Positions 8,288 to 18,426 are shown, numbered from the stretch's first letter. The stretch: 64,000 bases of DNA from Rhodanobacter sp. AS-Z3 (GCF_029224025.1 NZ_CP119392.1:1201001-1265000); one strand, 5' to 3'. The notes: generated by a model from the letters alone, not told the origin. Translations and numbers: made by a program.

Positions 8288-8424
8288 GTCAGTTCGTCCG
8301 GCAGTTCGGCGTCGGTAAGCTGGCGGTGTGCCTCGTCAGTGGCGTGCAACTCGTACCACATGGCATTGAGGATGGCGAAGGCACAAGCCAGGCCGAGTCC
8401 GAGAATCCACGCGAAATACCACAT
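8284..8424 (-). CDS. cydX: Cytochrome bd oxidase small subunit CydX
   Basis: 46-residue protein, easily missed. It opens MWYFAWILGLG, the CydX hallmark, followed by one membrane helix (about residues 3-23) and a soluble tail. CydX packs against CydA and stabilises the haems of cytochrome bd. The ATG has AAAGGAG eight bases upstream and starts 15 bases after the cydB stop. Its stop codon overlaps that of convergent pepP (8284-8287). The tail is somewhat longer than in E. coli CydX (37 residues). Confidence 0.93.
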   Translation of the reverse strand: MWYFAWILGLGLACAFAILNAMWYELHATDEAHRQLTDAELPDELT

Positions 8425-8439
8425 CGTTCCGTACTCCTT

Positions 8440-9570
8440 TCAATAGCCGCCATGCGCTTTGCGTACCTGCTCCAGCGTCACGCGTCCACGCATCACTCGA
8501 TAGACCCAGCTGGTATAGAGAATCACGATCGGCAGCAGGATCGCCGTGGCCAGCAACATCAGCCACAAAGTGCCGCGGCTGGACGACGCGTCCCACACGG
8601 TGAGGCTGGAATGGGGGTCCAGGCTGGACGGCAGCAGGAACGGAAACAGTGCGAAGCCGGCCGAGGCAATCGTGCTGCCGACCATCAGACTGCTGGCAAT
8701 GAAGCCGGCGATGCCGCGTCGGCCGACCCATGCCTGCACGCCCACCGCCGAGGCCAGCGCCAGCAGCGGTGCGGCCCAGAACCACGGGTATTGCATGTAG
8801 CCGGCAAACCAGCTGCCGCCCACCGCCACCTGCTTGAACAAGGGATTTGCCGGGCCATCCGTCACCACCGGTCCAGCGATCGCGTAACCGGGAACGCCCC
8901 ATGCCAGCCAGATGCCAGCCAAAACATACAGTGCGGCGAACAGCAAGGTGGTCCAGCGGGCAATCGTCACCGCCCGCGCGGCAATGGAATGGTCGGCTTT
9001 CATCGCTGCAAAGCAGGCGCCGTGCGCCAGCAACATGGCCAGCGAGACCAGCCCGCACAGCAGTGCGAAGGGATGCAGCAAATCAAGGAAGCCGCCTTGC
9101 CAGCTCATGCGCAAATCACCGTCGAAGCGGAATGGCAGACCGAGAAACAAATTGCCGAACGCCACCCCGGCGACCAGCATGACGATCAGCCCCGAGCTGC
9201 TCAGCACCCAATCCCACAGCGACGCCCAGCGCGGGTCGTGGATTTTGCCCCGAAAGTTGAAGCCGACCGGGCGCAGGATCAGCGCCAGCAGCACCAGCGC
9301 GATGGCCATGTACATGCCGGAGAACGATACCGCGTACAGCATCGGCCACGCCGCAAATGCCGCGCCGCCGGCAAGGATGAACCACACCTGGTTACCCTCC
9401 CACGTCGGTTCGATGCCTTCCAGCAAAACCTTTCGTTCTTCGTTGTTCCGACCGAGCACTTTCAGCAGGCCGGCCACGCCGAAGTCGAAGCCGTCCATGA
9501 TTGCGAAGCCGATCAGCAGCGTGCCGAGCAAGGCCCACCAGATTACCCGCAGCGTGGCGTAATCAAACAT
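8440..9570 (-). CDS. cydB: Cytochrome bd ubiquinol oxidase subunit II
   Basis: 376-residue integral membrane partner of CydA. The opening [16 protein letters not shown] and the [10 protein letters not shown] and [12 protein letters not shown] blocks match CydB; about eight to nine hydrophobic segments follow, ending in [16 protein letters not shown] 9570 gives the normal CydB N-terminus; the frame extends 11 codons upstream without homology. cydA overlaps it by eight bases. Like all CydB it binds no haem itself in most species but is required for assembly. Confidence 0.96.
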   Translation of the reverse strand: MFDYATLRVIWWALLGTLLIGFAIMDGFDFGVAGLLKVLGRNNEERKVLLEGIEPTWEGNQVWFILAGGAAFAAWPMLYAVSFSGMYMAIALVLLALILRPVGFNFRGKIHDPRWASLWDWVLSSSGLIVMLVAGVAFGNLFLGLPFRFDGDLRMSWQGGFLDLLHPFALLCGLVSLAMLLAHGACFAAMKADHSIAARAVTIARWTTLLFAALYVLAGIWLAWGVPGYAIAGPVVTDGPANPLFKQVAVGGSWFAGYMQYPWFWAAPLLALASAVGVQAWVGRRGIAGFIASSLMVGSTIASAGFALFPFLLPSSLDPHSSLTVWDASSSRGTLWLMLLATAILLPIVILYTSWVYRVMRGRVTLEQVRKAHGGY

Positions 9571-11116
9571 GCGGTTCTCCCTGCGGCCAGATGCCCAGAC
9601 CATCGGGTCCCTTGCGGGTGAACTTCAGCATCAGGAAAACGTCGATGACCGCCAGCGCGGTATAGAACAGCACGAAGCCACCGAGCGAAGTCATGACCTG
9701 CCCAGCACTGACCGACGACACGCCCAGAGCGGTTGGCAGCACCCCCTCGATCGCCCACGGCTGGCGGCCGTATTCGGCCACGATCCAGCCCAGCTCGATC
9801 GCCAGCCATGGCAACGGCAAGCTCCACAAGGCCAGCTTCAGATACCAACGTTGACTGTCGAGCTGGCGCTTGCTGGCCTTCCAGAATGAGAACGCAAACA
9901 GTGCGATGAAATAGAAGCCGCAGCCAACCATGAGGCGAAATGCCCAGAACAACACCGGCACGTTCGGAATCGTCGAGTCGGCTGCTTGCTGGATATCCGC
10001 CGGGGTGGCCTGGCGCGGATCGTCAACGTACTTCTTCAGCAGCAGCGCGTAGCCGAGATCCTTGTCGTGCGCCGCCAGCGTGGCTTTGGCCTGTGCGTTG
10101 TTCTTGTCCTGGCGCAACATCAGCATCGCGTCGTAGGCCTGGATGCCATTGCCGATGCGGCCCTTGGCGGCGTCGACCAGTTCGGCAATGCCGGGCATCG
10201 TCTCGTCGATCGAATGCGTGCCGATCAGTCCCATCACCCAGGGAATTTTCACGGCGTAGTGCGTGGTGCGCTGCTGCACATCGGGAATGCCGATCAGGGT
10301 GAACGGAGCCGGCGCCGGCTCGGTGTGCCACATCGCCTCGATGGCGGCCATCTTCATCTTCTGATTAAGCGATACCGTGTAGCCCGATGCATCGCCGAGC
10401 ACCACCACCGAGAGCGCCGCAGCGAGCCCGAAGCTGGCCGCTACGGTCATCGAACGCTTGGCAAAATCCACATTGCGCCCGCGCAACAAATACCAGGCGC
10501 TGATCGACAGCACAAACATCGCGCCGAGCACATAGCCAGCGCTCACGGTATGCACGAACTTGTCCTGCGCCACCGGGTTGAAGAACACCTCGGAGAACGA
10601 GGTGACTTCCATGCGCATGGTTTCCGGATTGAACTCGGAACCCACCGGATGCTGCATCCACGCGTTGGCAATCAGTATCCACAACGCGGACAGGCTGGTG
10701 CCCAGCGCCAGAAACCAGGTCACCAGCAGGTGCTTGATCCGCGAGATGCGATCCCAGCCCATGAAGAACACGCCGACCAGGGTGGCTTCGAGGAAGAACG
10801 CCATCAGCCCCTCGATCGCCAGCGGCGCACCGAAGATGTCGCCGACATAGTGTGAGTAGTACGCCCAGTTCATGCCGAACTGGAATTCCATCGTCACGCC
10901 GGTGGCCACGCCCATCGCGAAGTTGATGCCGAACAACACGCCCCAGAACTGCACCATGCGCTTCCACACTTCGCGCCCGGTCATCACGTAGACGCTTTCC
11001 ATGATGGCCAGCATCCAGACCAGCCCCAGCGTCAACGGAACGAACAGGAAGTGATACAGCGCGGTCAGCGCAAACTGCAGGCGCGACAGCGTGACGACAT
11101 CGGCATCGACGATCAT
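9563..11116 (-). CDS. cydA: Cytochrome bd ubiquinol oxidase subunit I
   Basis: Haem-binding subunit of the high-affinity quinol oxidase of the inner membrane. Start ATG 11116 gives 517 residues (E. coli 522). Seen: N-terminal [23 protein letters not shown] with the haem b595 histidine, the [12 protein letters not shown] helix, the quinol-loop region in the middle, and the GRQPW motif near 450. Length suggests the long-Q-loop (CydA) rather than the short (CIO) class. The ATG overlaps the stop of cydP by four bases (ATGA). The operon order is cydP-cydA-cydB-cydX. Confidence 0.96.
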   Translation of the reverse strand: MIVDADVVTLSRLQFALTALYHFLFVPLTLGLVWMLAIMESVYVMTGREVWKRMVQFWGVLFGINFAMGVATGVTMEFQFGMNWAYYSHYVGDIFGAPLAIEGLMAFFLEATLVGVFFMGWDRISRIKHLLVTWFLALGTSLSALWILIANAWMQHPVGSEFNPETMRMEVTSFSEVFFNPVAQDKFVHTVSAGYVLGAMFVLSISAWYLLRGRNVDFAKRSMTVAASFGLAAALSVVVLGDASGYTVSLNQKMKMAAIEAMWHTEPAPAPFTLIGIPDVQQRTTHYAVKIPWVMGLIGTHSIDETMPGIAELVDAAKGRIGNGIQAYDAMLMLRQDKNNAQAKATLAAHDKDLGYALLLKKYVDDPRQATPADIQQAADSTIPNVPVLFWAFRLMVGCGFYFIALFAFSFWKASKRQLDSQRWYLKLALWSLPLPWLAIELGWIVAEYGRQPWAIEGVLPTALGVSSVSAGQVMTSLGGFVLFYTALAVIDVFLMLKFTRKGPDGLGIWPQGEPHV

Positions 11117-11343
11117 GGGTGCAATTCCTGTAGCGCAGATTTCGTGGGGGCCAGCCGTTCGGCAATCGCAGCCGCGCTCGCATCCGGCTTTGGCTGCGGT
11201 GCGAAAACCACCCACCAGATCAGGGTAAGTGCGGCGATTTTCAGTGCGATGACACCGAACAACTCCAGCGTCAGTCGCCGCAGCGGGCGTGGTGGCGCGC
11301 CGTTGCGTGCCGGCTGGATACGTGGAAGTGCGAAGCGGGACAT
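11113..11343 (-). CDS. cydP: Putative cytochrome bd small subunit CydP
   Basis: 76-residue protein with one clear membrane helix (LELFGVIALKIAALTLIWWVVF, about residues 26-47), preceded by a basic stretch and followed by a short periplasmic-type tail. Its size, its topology and its position directly upstream of and overlapping cydA match the small CydP family annotated in xanthomonads. A role in assembly or stability of the bd oxidase is inferred from context. No haem-binding residue is evident. Confidence 0.72.
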   Translation of the reverse strand: MSRFALPRIQPARNGAPPRPLRRLTLELFGVIALKIAALTLIWWVVFAPQPKPDASAAAIAERLAPTKSALQELHP

Positions 11344-11466
11344 CGGGCCTGACCTTGCGTTGCCTGCTTTTCAGCATACGCCGCAGGCATGTCGGCAAGG
11401 TGTGGACGAATGTCGCAGCGTGCGGTTCTTGCGGTCGCGTTTGCCGGCAAAAGCTGCCGGCATGGC

Positions 11467-12783
11467 TCAGCCGGCAGCGAACGCGTCTCGCGTAAGGTTT
11501 TCCGGTGCCCCGCTCGTGCAGACCACGTCATCCTCGATCCGAATACCGCCGTACTGGCGGAATCGTTCGACTCTGGCCCAGTCGATATCGCTGGCGAACG
11601 GCTTGTCGCGCAGTTCGGCCAGCAGCATCTCGATGAAATACAAGCCGGGCTCGATCGTGACCGCCATGCCGGGCTCCAGCATGCGCGTCATGCGCAGGTA
11701 CGGGTGGCCGTCTGGACGGCTTATCGTTCCGCCACGTTCGTTCTGCTGGAAGCCAGCTACATCATGCACCTGCAGGCCGATCGGGTGGCCCAGTCCATGC
11801 GGAAAGAACGCCCCGGTCACGCCTGATTCGACCGCGCTCTCTGCGCTCATGTGCAGGAAGCCGTGCTCCCGCAACACGCCGGCCAGTACGTGGTGGGCGT
11901 GGACATGCAGTTCGGCGTAATTTTGGCCCGGACGCACTTGCGCCACGAAACCCTGCTGCGCCGCGTCGACACTATCGATCAGGGCCTGGAATTCGGCGGC
12001 CTGCGGGGCCGCATAAGTACGCGTGATGTCGCTGGCATAGCCAGCTGCACTGGCGCCGGCATCAATCAGGAACGAATGGTTGTGCGCCGGCGGCACGCGG
12101 TCGAAATGCGTGTAGTGCAGCACCGCGCCGTGTTCGTTGAGTGCGACGATGCTGGCGTACGGCAATTCCGCGTCGATCTGCCGTGCTGCCGCGAGATAGG
12201 CCAGATGAATGGCGAACTCGCTTTCACCGGCACGGAACGCCGCTTCGGCGGCGCGGTGCGCGCGCGTGCCGATGCGGCTGGCTTCGCGCATCAGTGCCAG
12301 TTCGTACGGTGTCTTGTATGAGCGATGCCAATGCAGATAGTCCAACACGAGCTGCGGGTTGTTCGCGGTCACGCCATCGATGCCTGGAGAGGCGGCGGCG
12401 AGTACGGCGCAATGGCCGGCCGGCAGCTGTGCAACAGCTTCGGCGAAGCTGCGCACGATGACGATGTCGAAGTGTTCGACCCAGTAGCCGCGCGGTGCTT
12501 CAGGCACCACGTGCCAATAATCATGTGGCTGCACGAAAACCAGCTTGGGCTTGTTGCCGGGCGTGTGGATCACCCAACTGCCGGGTGCGTCAATCAGCGG
12601 CACCCAGTGCTTGAAGTGCGGGCTGACCACGAACGGATAGTCCTGGTCGTCGAGAAATTTGCGCAGCGGTGTGCCGGCAGCCACCAACAGGTGATCGAAG
12701 CCGCCCAGCGCCAGTGCGCGGTCGGCGCGTTCGCGCACGGTGGCAAGGTGTTGTGGATATAACGAAGCGAGTGGGTTGGGCAT
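11467..12783 (-). CDS. pepQ: Xaa-Pro dipeptidase PepQ
   Basis: Cytosolic prolidase cleaving Xaa-Pro dipeptides. 438 residues (E. coli PepQ 443). The pita-bread metallopeptidase ligands are in order: DAGASAAGYASDITRTY (two Asp), HGLGHPIGLQVHD (His), TIEPGLYF (Glu) and RIEDDVV (Glu). The N-terminal domain has the PepQ-type opening LYPQHLATVRERADRAL. The ATG at 12783 has CGGAG six bases upstream. It follows the DUF1631/PilZ pair on the same strand after 136 noncoding bases, so it may have its own promoter. Confidence 0.95.
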   Translation of the reverse strand: MPNPLASLYPQHLATVRERADRALALGGFDHLLVAAGTPLRKFLDDQDYPFVVSPHFKHWVPLIDAPGSWVIHTPGNKPKLVFVQPHDYWHVVPEAPRGYWVEHFDIVIVRSFAEAVAQLPAGHCAVLAAASPGIDGVTANNPQLVLDYLHWHRSYKTPYELALMREASRIGTRAHRAAEAAFRAGESEFAIHLAYLAAARQIDAELPYASIVALNEHGAVLHYTHFDRVPPAHNHSFLIDAGASAAGYASDITRTYAAPQAAEFQALIDSVDAAQQGFVAQVRPGQNYAELHVHAHHVLAGVLREHGFLHMSAESAVESGVTGAFFPHGLGHPIGLQVHDVAGFQQNERGGTISRPDGHPYLRMTRMLEPGMAVTIEPGLYFIEMLLAELRDKPFASDIDWARVERFRQYGGIRIEDDVVCTSGAPENLTRDAFAAG

Positions 12784-12919
12784 GAAGACTCCGGCGGCAG
12801 CGGGTGCGGCCTCGGCGGATCTTCTGCACGCGACGGCAAGCCCGGGCGTCCCATCATGGGGCGCATGTTGAATGAGTGGACGTCATGATGACGCCGCAGC
12901 GTCAGCCGTTCCAGTCGGC

Positions 12920-13267
12920 TCAGGGCTGGGCCAGCCAGCCCTCAAGGCGAGCCGTATCGGCTTCGGTGATGGCCACGATGCGGAATCCGGCCCAAATCTG
13001 CCCCGAACTGGCGGCCGCTTCGTTCCATTGTTCTTGAATGCCAGCTTCGATCGGTTGCGATTGCGCCGCCGTTCGGCTCGAGCCGGGCAGCGTCATGCTG
13101 ACTTGGTACAGCGCTTCGCTACGCGGTGCCTTGGCGCAGATCAACAACATGCCGGAGCTAGAAAGGTTGCCGACATGACCGAACGGCAGTCCGCTGATCA
13201 CGTCGGTGACGAGCGCGTTGACCGAGGCTCGCTTGCGCTCGGCGCGCCGCTGGTTGGCGTTGCTCAT
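12920..13267 (-). CDS. PilZ domain protein
   Basis: 115-residue single PilZ domain. Both c-di-GMP-binding signatures are visible: RxxxR in RRAERKR (residues 8-14) and the N-x-S-x-x-G element in GNLSSSGML (near 33-41). It is therefore likely a c-di-GMP receptor. Its ATG overlaps the stop of the upstream DUF1631 gene by three bases (TCATG on the complementary strand), so the two are probably translated together. The downstream target is unknown. Confidence 0.88.
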   Translation of the reverse strand: MSNANQRRAERKRASVNALVTDVISGLPFGHVGNLSSSGMLLICAKAPRSEALYQVSMTLPGSSRTAAQSQPIEAGIQEQWNEAAASSGQIWAGFRIVAITEADTARLEGWLAQP

Positions 13268-15732
13268 GGACGGCTTGCCTCAGGTGAGGATGGTCGACGC
13301 GACTGCAAGCTGCCGGTGAGGCTGCGCCAGGCACGGTCCAACATGGTTTCAGGCTGTTCGGCCGGTACTTCGCAGACACGTCCGCAGGCGACTTCGTGGG
13401 CGAGTTGGCTCATGGTCATTTCCTCGCCACGCTGCCCGCGCCGGCTGACCAGCAGGCAACGCCCGGACATCGGCGAATACCACGCCAGCTTGCGCCGTGA
13501 AATTTGCCCGGTGGTCGCGTCGATGAACTCGAACCAGCTACCGAACGGCAGCCCCTTCAGGTGTTGTTCGATGCGCCGCTCGCGCGGATCGACTTTCGCC
13601 GGCGTGGGCGCTGCGGTCGCTGGCTGTGCCGTTGGCATGGCCGCGGCTGCCGGAATTCCCGGGACTGCCGCAGGGGATGCCGAGGCCGCTTGCGCAGCGC
13701 GCTCGATGGCGGGCGCTTTGCGTGGGGCAGCAGGTGGCCTGACGCCGGCGGGAGCGGCGGCAATCACCGCCGTGGTCGCAGGCAAGGCAGCGGCAGATGC
13801 ACTCGACGCCGGCTCGTGGCTGGACTGCTCGCCCAGTCGCTGATGTTGCTTCAGGCGCAGCGCAAGATCGGTGGCGCTCGGTAGTTCCACCGACGGGTCT
13901 GGGGTGCCCGCGCCAAGCAGTCGCTGGGCGACTTGTTCGGCTTCTTCGGCGTGCATGCCGATTTGCTGCAGACCCGCTTCCACGTGCACCTGCAACTGCA
14001 GACGATCGGTGACCGGCAGGCGATCGAGCAGTTGGTCGGTGATCTTCAGCTGGGCCCGAAACGCGTCGCTTTCCTCACCATGTCGCAGCAGGGTCAACGC
14101 CAGGACATCCGACCAGGCCCGATCGAGCAGCGCGCGCAGCAGCCCGCGCGGCGGTGATTGTGCGAAACGTTCGGCCATCAACTCGCTGGCACGGCGGCGT
14201 GCCTGATCCAGTCGTTCACGACCCTGTGCCGCTTCAATGTGGCGACGCTCGGAGGCTTGCGCCTTGCGCGTCAGCAGCGCCAGATGATGTTCGATATCTG
14301 CCAGCAGGGTCGTGTACAGACCGGCACTGGGTGCTTCCTGGTTGGCCCGGTTGACCAGTTGTTCCAGCTTGGTTGCCAGTGGACGATTGCTTTCGTCGTC
14401 GCTGCCATCGAGCCAGTCGTTGGCTGCGGTGGTGACGGTATCGAGCAGGCGTCGTGCCGGGTGTTCGCGCTTTTCGAAAAAGCCGCGGTCGGCCACGGCC
14501 ATCCGCAGTACCGGCAGTTGCAGATCGGTCAACAGGTGGCTGGCGTTGCCACCCGTCTGCAGTTGCTGGCCCAGTTGCTCGAACAGGCGAGCAACCAGTT
14601 CGACGGTGTCGCCCTGTTCACCACTCAGTTGGGTGCGTGGGGCGCCAGCGGGCTTGCCGAAATTGAGTTGTGCCACCAGTTCTTCGCGCAGGCGCGCGGC
14701 GCTGCGCAGTTCGCGGCTGGCGCGGTCGGTGACTTGCGCCAGATGCTGCTGCAAGGCGCCCAACGCCGATTGCAGCTCTTCCGGATTGGCCGAGCGCGCG
14801 CCCGAGCCACCCAGTCCACCGTCATACCCCGCACGCTGTTGCGCCAGCATGTCGCGCAGCGATTCGAGCACTTCCATGGGTGCGCCGGACGCATGGCTGG
14901 CGCCTGACGTTGTTGCGGTAGTTGGCGTGGAGCCTGGCGATGACGCGGCTGCCGGTGCCTCGTCGGCGACTTCGGGGTTGTCGGACGTGGTGCGTGCGCG
15001 TTTGTTGAGGTGACGTGGAATCGGAATGCTGCGCAGGTGCGGCAGAATGCCGTCTCCCTTGAGACGAGTGTTGAGGGCCTCGTACAGCGGTCCCAGCCCC
15101 TGGATCACCCATTGATCGAAATGCTGAAGCAGCATCAACTGATGCTGCAGGGGTAGTTCAAGTGTTTCGCTGGCCGCCTGACAGGCTTTTGCCAGGGCAT
15201 AAGACCCCACGGGCAACATCTTGCCATCCAGTGGCGGTGCTGCGATCAGGACCGCCAGTCGGTAGCCCAATTCGTACAGCGCGCTACTGTGGCGAACTTC
15301 ACCGCGGGCGCCCAGTTGTTCGAGCGTCATCGACACTTCCTGCTCGCCGGGATCGACCAGCTCCAGTGACTGCCACGGATTGCCGTCGCTGGCCAGACTG
15401 TCGGCCGCTGCGTTGCCTTCACCGATCTGCTCAAAAGCTTTGCCGAGCTGTTCCACAAACCGTTGGGAAAACGCCGCGCGTCCCTGCAGCACCCGTTGCC
15501 GACTGGCAAAACAATCCTGTTGTACAGCCGCGTTCTTGGCGCGTTCGGCCAAGGCAAAAAGTTGCTGCTCCAGATCGCCCATGCAGCGGCGCAGAGGTTC
15601 CTGCAACCCTTCCTCGCACAGCGAATAGCTGGTCTCCAACAAACGCTGCGCGCGCACAGGCCACCGGGCGCCGGCTAGGCGACCGTCCTGTTGTGTTGCA
15701 AACGGGTGACGTCGATCCTGTCCGACATCCAT
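13264..15732 (-). CDS. DUF1631 family protein
   Basis: 822 residues from ATG 15732 (a TTG five codons upstream is possible). It is largely alpha-helical and soluble, with a low-complexity Ala/Pro/Ser-rich linker around residues 260-290 and another near 640-700. The final ~110 residues (GSWFEFIDATTGQ, KLAWYSPMSGRCLLVSRRG) look like a beta-barrel resembling PilZ/YcgR-type folds. Proteins of this family (DUF1631) have no settled function. Overlap with the PilZ gene suggests a common role in c-di-GMP signalling (inference). No membrane segment or signal peptide is seen. Confidence 0.82.
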   Translation of the reverse strand: MDVGQDRRHPFATQQDGRLAGARWPVRAQRLLETSYSLCEEGLQEPLRRCMGDLEQQLFALAERAKNAAVQQDCFASRQRVLQGRAAFSQRFVEQLGKAFEQIGEGNAAADSLASDGNPWQSLELVDPGEQEVSMTLEQLGARGEVRHSSALYELGYRLAVLIAAPPLDGKMLPVGSYALAKACQAASETLELPLQHQLMLLQHFDQWVIQGLGPLYEALNTRLKGDGILPHLRSIPIPRHLNKRARTTSDNPEVADEAPAAASSPGSTPTTATTSGASHASGAPMEVLESLRDMLAQQRAGYDGGLGGSGARSANPEELQSALGALQQHLAQVTDRASRELRSAARLREELVAQLNFGKPAGAPRTQLSGEQGDTVELVARLFEQLGQQLQTGGNASHLLTDLQLPVLRMAVADRGFFEKREHPARRLLDTVTTAANDWLDGSDDESNRPLATKLEQLVNRANQEAPSAGLYTTLLADIEHHLALLTRKAQASERRHIEAAQGRERLDQARRRASELMAERFAQSPPRGLLRALLDRAWSDVLALTLLRHGEESDAFRAQLKITDQLLDRLPVTDRLQLQVHVEAGLQQIGMHAEEAEQVAQRLLGAGTPDPSVELPSATDLALRLKQHQRLGEQSSHEPASSASAAALPATTAVIAAAPAGVRPPAAPRKAPAIERAAQAASASPAAVPGIPAAAAMPTAQPATAAPTPAKVDPRERRIEQHLKGLPFGSWFEFIDATTGQISRRKLAWYSPMSGRCLLVSRRGQRGEEMTMSQLAHEVACGRVCEVPAEQPETMLDRAWRSLTGSLQSRRPSSPEASRP

Positions 15733-15810
15733 GCACGTGCCTGTCAATTCCCCGGGAGTGGCCAGTCTATGCTGGTTGCAGCAACGATGCCATCCGGTTC
15801 GGTAGGCGAC

Positions 15811-16977
15811 TCAGTCGAGGAAACTGGCAATGACGTCGTTCAGGAAACGCTGGCCGAGTGGCGTTGTGTGTAACCGGGTTGGATCGTCATGCAACCAGCC
15901 GCGCTGGTGGGCCGTGGCGATCGCGCCAGCGATTTGCTCCGCTGGCAAACCCGTGTACTGGGCAAAAGCCGCCGCCGGCACGCCGTCGATCAGACGCAAG
16001 GCGTTGAGCATGTATTCGAACGGCAATTCGCCCGTGCTGACCACGCTGTCGCCGCCGATCCGGCCGGGGCCGCCGGCGGCATCCATGTAGGCACGTGGGC
16101 CGCGGGTTTTCCAGCGGCGCCGGATCTGGCCGCTGGCCGCGTCGCTCACTTTGCCATGGGCGCCGGCGCCGATGCCCAGGTAATCGCCAAACTGCCAGTA
16201 GTTGAGGTTGTGCGCGCAACGTCGCCTGGGCTGGGCATACGCGGAGATCTCGTATTGAGCGTAACCGGCCATGGCCAGCTGGGCCTCGCAGGCTTCCTGC
16301 ATGGCCCAGGCGTGGTCATCGTCGGGCAGCGGTGGCGGGTTGGCGGCGAATACGGTGTTCGGCTCCAGCGTCAGTTGGTAATGCGAAATATGCGTCGGCG
16401 CCAGCGCGATTGCCCGCTCGACGTCGGCCAGTGCACCGTCCAGCTCCTGCTTTGGCAACGCATACATCAGGTCGAGATTGATGTTGCGGTAGCCGGCATC
16501 CTGCGCGGATTTCACCGCAGACTCCGCTTCGCTGGCCGAGTGAATGCGGCCGAGCCGGCGCAGCTTGTCGTCATCGAAACTTTGCACGCCGAACGAGATG
16601 CGATTGACCCCGGCCGCCAGATAACCGTCGAAGCGACCGTGCTCGACCGTGCCGGGATTGGTTTCCAGGGTGATCTCGGCGCCATCGACCAGCGGCAGGC
16701 GTTCGCGCACGCCGTCGAGCAGGCGCGCGATCAGCTCCGGCGCAAACAGGCTGGGCGTGCCGCCGCCAAAGAAGATGCTGACTACCGGGCGCCCGGCAAG
16801 CGCTTCGGCGAAGTCGGCGCGATCGGCGTCCAGGTCGGTTAGTAAATCGTCGATGTATCGCGCATAGGGCGGCGGCTCGCTGCGCAGGCCGTGCGAATTG
16901 AAGTCGCAATACGGGCACTTCTTCACACACCACGGCATGTGGATATACAGCGACAGTGGTGGCGCGAGCAGGCTCAT
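15811..16977 (-). CDS. hemW: Heme chaperone HemW (radical SAM)
   Basis: 388-residue HemN-like radical-SAM protein. The 4Fe-4S motif CVKKCPYC gives Cys17, Cys21 and Cys24, and GGGTPS near residue 71 is the SAM-binding loop. The HemN-specific fourth cysteine after CxxxCxxC is absent (CPYCDFNSH), as in HemW, which inserts haem into respiratory enzymes rather than acting as a coproporphyrinogen oxidase. Older annotations may call it hemN. Its ATG overlaps the rdgB stop by four bases; rdgB-hemW adjacency is conserved in proteobacteria. Confidence 0.94.
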   Translation of the reverse strand: MSLLAPPLSLYIHMPWCVKKCPYCDFNSHGLRSEPPPYARYIDDLLTDLDADRADFAEALAGRPVVSIFFGGGTPSLFAPELIARLLDGVRERLPLVDGAEITLETNPGTVEHGRFDGYLAAGVNRISFGVQSFDDDKLRRLGRIHSASEAESAVKSAQDAGYRNINLDLMYALPKQELDGALADVERAIALAPTHISHYQLTLEPNTVFAANPPPLPDDDHAWAMQEACEAQLAMAGYAQYEISAYAQPRRRCAHNLNYWQFGDYLGIGAGAHGKVSDAASGQIRRRWKTRGPRAYMDAAGGPGRIGGDSVVSTGELPFEYMLNALRLIDGVPAAAFAQYTGLPAEQIAGAIATAHQRGWLHDDPTRLHTTPLGQRFLNDVIASFLD

Positions 16978-17576
16978 GCGTGCAACTCGACCAGTTGCGC
17001 TTGCAGCTTTGCCAGCGCCTGGCCGCGATGGCTGAGCTGGTTTTTCAGCACAGCGTCGAGCTCGGCGGCGCTGACCTGCTGGCCATCGGGCAGGAACAGC
17101 GGGTCGTAGCCAAAGCCCTGCACGCCACGCGGTGCTTCAGCCACGCGCCCGTGCCAGCGACCTTCCACGATCAGTGGCGTGGGGTCTTCGGCATGGCGCA
17201 GCAGCACCAGCGCGCAGATAAAGAATGCACGGCGCTGCGCGACAGGCACACCATCGAGCTCACGCAACAATTTGGCATTGTTCGCGGCATTGTCGCCGTG
17301 TGTGCCGGCGTAACGCGCGGAATAAAGACCGGGCGCACCACCCAGGTGTTCCACGCACAAGCCGGAGTCGTCCGCCAGCGCCGGCAGACCGCTCGCCTTG
17401 CTTGCATGACGCGCTTTCAGCAGCGCGTTTTCGACAAAACTGAGTCCGGTCTCCTCGGCATCCTCGATCCCCAGACTACCTTGCGTGACTACCTCGAAAC
17501 CGCTGTCGGCAAGCAGTACGTTGAACTCAGCCAGCTTGCCGCGATTGCCGCTGGCCAACACGATGCGTTGGGTCAT
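16974..17576 (-). CDS. rdgB: Non-canonical purine NTP pyrophosphatase (RdgB/HAM1)
   Basis: 200-residue dITP/XTP pyrophosphatase that cleans deaminated purine nucleotides from the pool. Motifs seen: the N-terminal IVLASGNRGKLAEF substrate loop, SFVENALLKARHA near 47, DDSGLCVEHLGGAPGLYSARYAG at 69-91, GFGYDPLFLP near 150 and SHRGQAL near 180. The ATG at 17576 is chosen because homology begins there; the open frame continues upstream without it. Confidence 0.96.
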   Translation of the reverse strand: MTQRIVLASGNRGKLAEFNVLLADSGFEVVTQGSLGIEDAEETGLSFVENALLKARHASKASGLPALADDSGLCVEHLGGAPGLYSARYAGTHGDNAANNAKLLRELDGVPVAQRRAFFICALVLLRHAEDPTPLIVEGRWHGRVAEAPRGVQGFGYDPLFLPDGQQVSAAELDAVLKNQLSHRGQALAKLQAQLVELHA

Positions 17577-17697
17577 GGAAACACCACCATGCCGTTGCGA
17601 TCCCGGCGCAGGGCAGGCAATGCTCGCCGCTTTTTCGCGAGCCAAGGCGCACAAACCGAGCTGGCGGGCAGTGCCCGCCCTTCGCGACGGCGCATGT

Positions 17698-18426
17698 CTA
17701 TTGCCCCAGCGCAGCGCGCTGCGCGGTGACCAGTTCGCCGATGCCTTTTTCGGCCAGCGCCAGCATGGCGTCCATCTCTTCGCGCCGGAACGCGTGCCCC
17801 TCAGCCGTACCCTGGATTTCGATGAAGCCACCGCCGTCGTTCATCACCACGTTCATGTCGGTGTCGCAGTCCGAGTCCTCGGCGTAGTCGAGGTCGAGTA
17901 CCGGCATGCCTTTGTAGATTCCTACCGAGACCGCGGCGATTGCGCCAATCACCGGGTTGCGCTTCAGGTTTTCGCGCTTCATCAGCAGGTTGACTGCATC
18001 AACCAGCGCCACGTAGGCGCCGGTGATTGCTGCGGTGCGGGTGCCGCCGTCGGCCTGCAATACGTCGCAGTCCAGCGTGATCACGCGTTCGCCGAGCGCC
18101 TGGCGGTTGATGCAGGCGCGCAGGCTGCGGCCGATCAGACGCTGGATTTCCATGGTGCGGCCGCCTTGGCCGCCGCGCGCGGCTTCGCGCTGCATGCGGG
18201 TGTTGGTAGCCCGCGGCAGCATGCCGTATTCGGCGGTGATCCAGCCTTCACCCTTGCCGCGCAGCCACGCCGGGGCGCGGTCCTCGATGCTGGCGGTGCA
18301 CAGCACACGGGTGTCGCCGAAACTCACCAGGACCGAGCCTTCGGCGTGGCGGGTGTAGTGGCGTTCGATGCTGACGACGCGCAGCTGGTCGCTGGCGCGG
18401 CCGCTGGGGCGGGTGACGGAATTCAT
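17698..18426 (-). CDS. rph: Ribonuclease PH
   Basis: Phosphorolytic 3'-5' exoribonuclease that trims tRNA 3' ends. 242 residues, full length (E. coli 238 in active strains). Family blocks are present: [11 protein letters not shown] at the start, [13 protein letters not shown] near 38, [12 protein letters not shown] near 66, [15 protein letters not shown] near 88, [19 protein letters not shown] near 115 and [18 protein letters not shown] near 178 with the phosphate/metal-site aspartates. Divergent from yicC-gmk with 92 bases between, a conserved neighbourhood. Confidence 0.97.
   Translation of the reverse strand: MNSVTRPSGRASDQLRVVSIERHYTRHAEGSVLVSFGDTRVLCTASIEDRAPAWLRGKGEGWITAEYGMLPRATNTRMQREAARGGQGGRTMEIQRLIGRSLRACINRQALGERVITLDCDVLQADGGTRTAAITGAYVALVDAVNLLMKRENLKRNPVIGAIAAVSVGIYKGMPVLDLDYAEDSDCDTDMNVVMNDGGGFIEIQGTAEGHAFRREEMDAMLALAEKGIGELVTAQRAALGQ

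Noticed and set aside
8326..9621. 431-codon open frame antisense to cydB
   Set aside because: CydB on the other strand is certain and the antisense product is a low-complexity His/Gln/Arg-rich sequence typical of shadow frames in GC-rich DNA.
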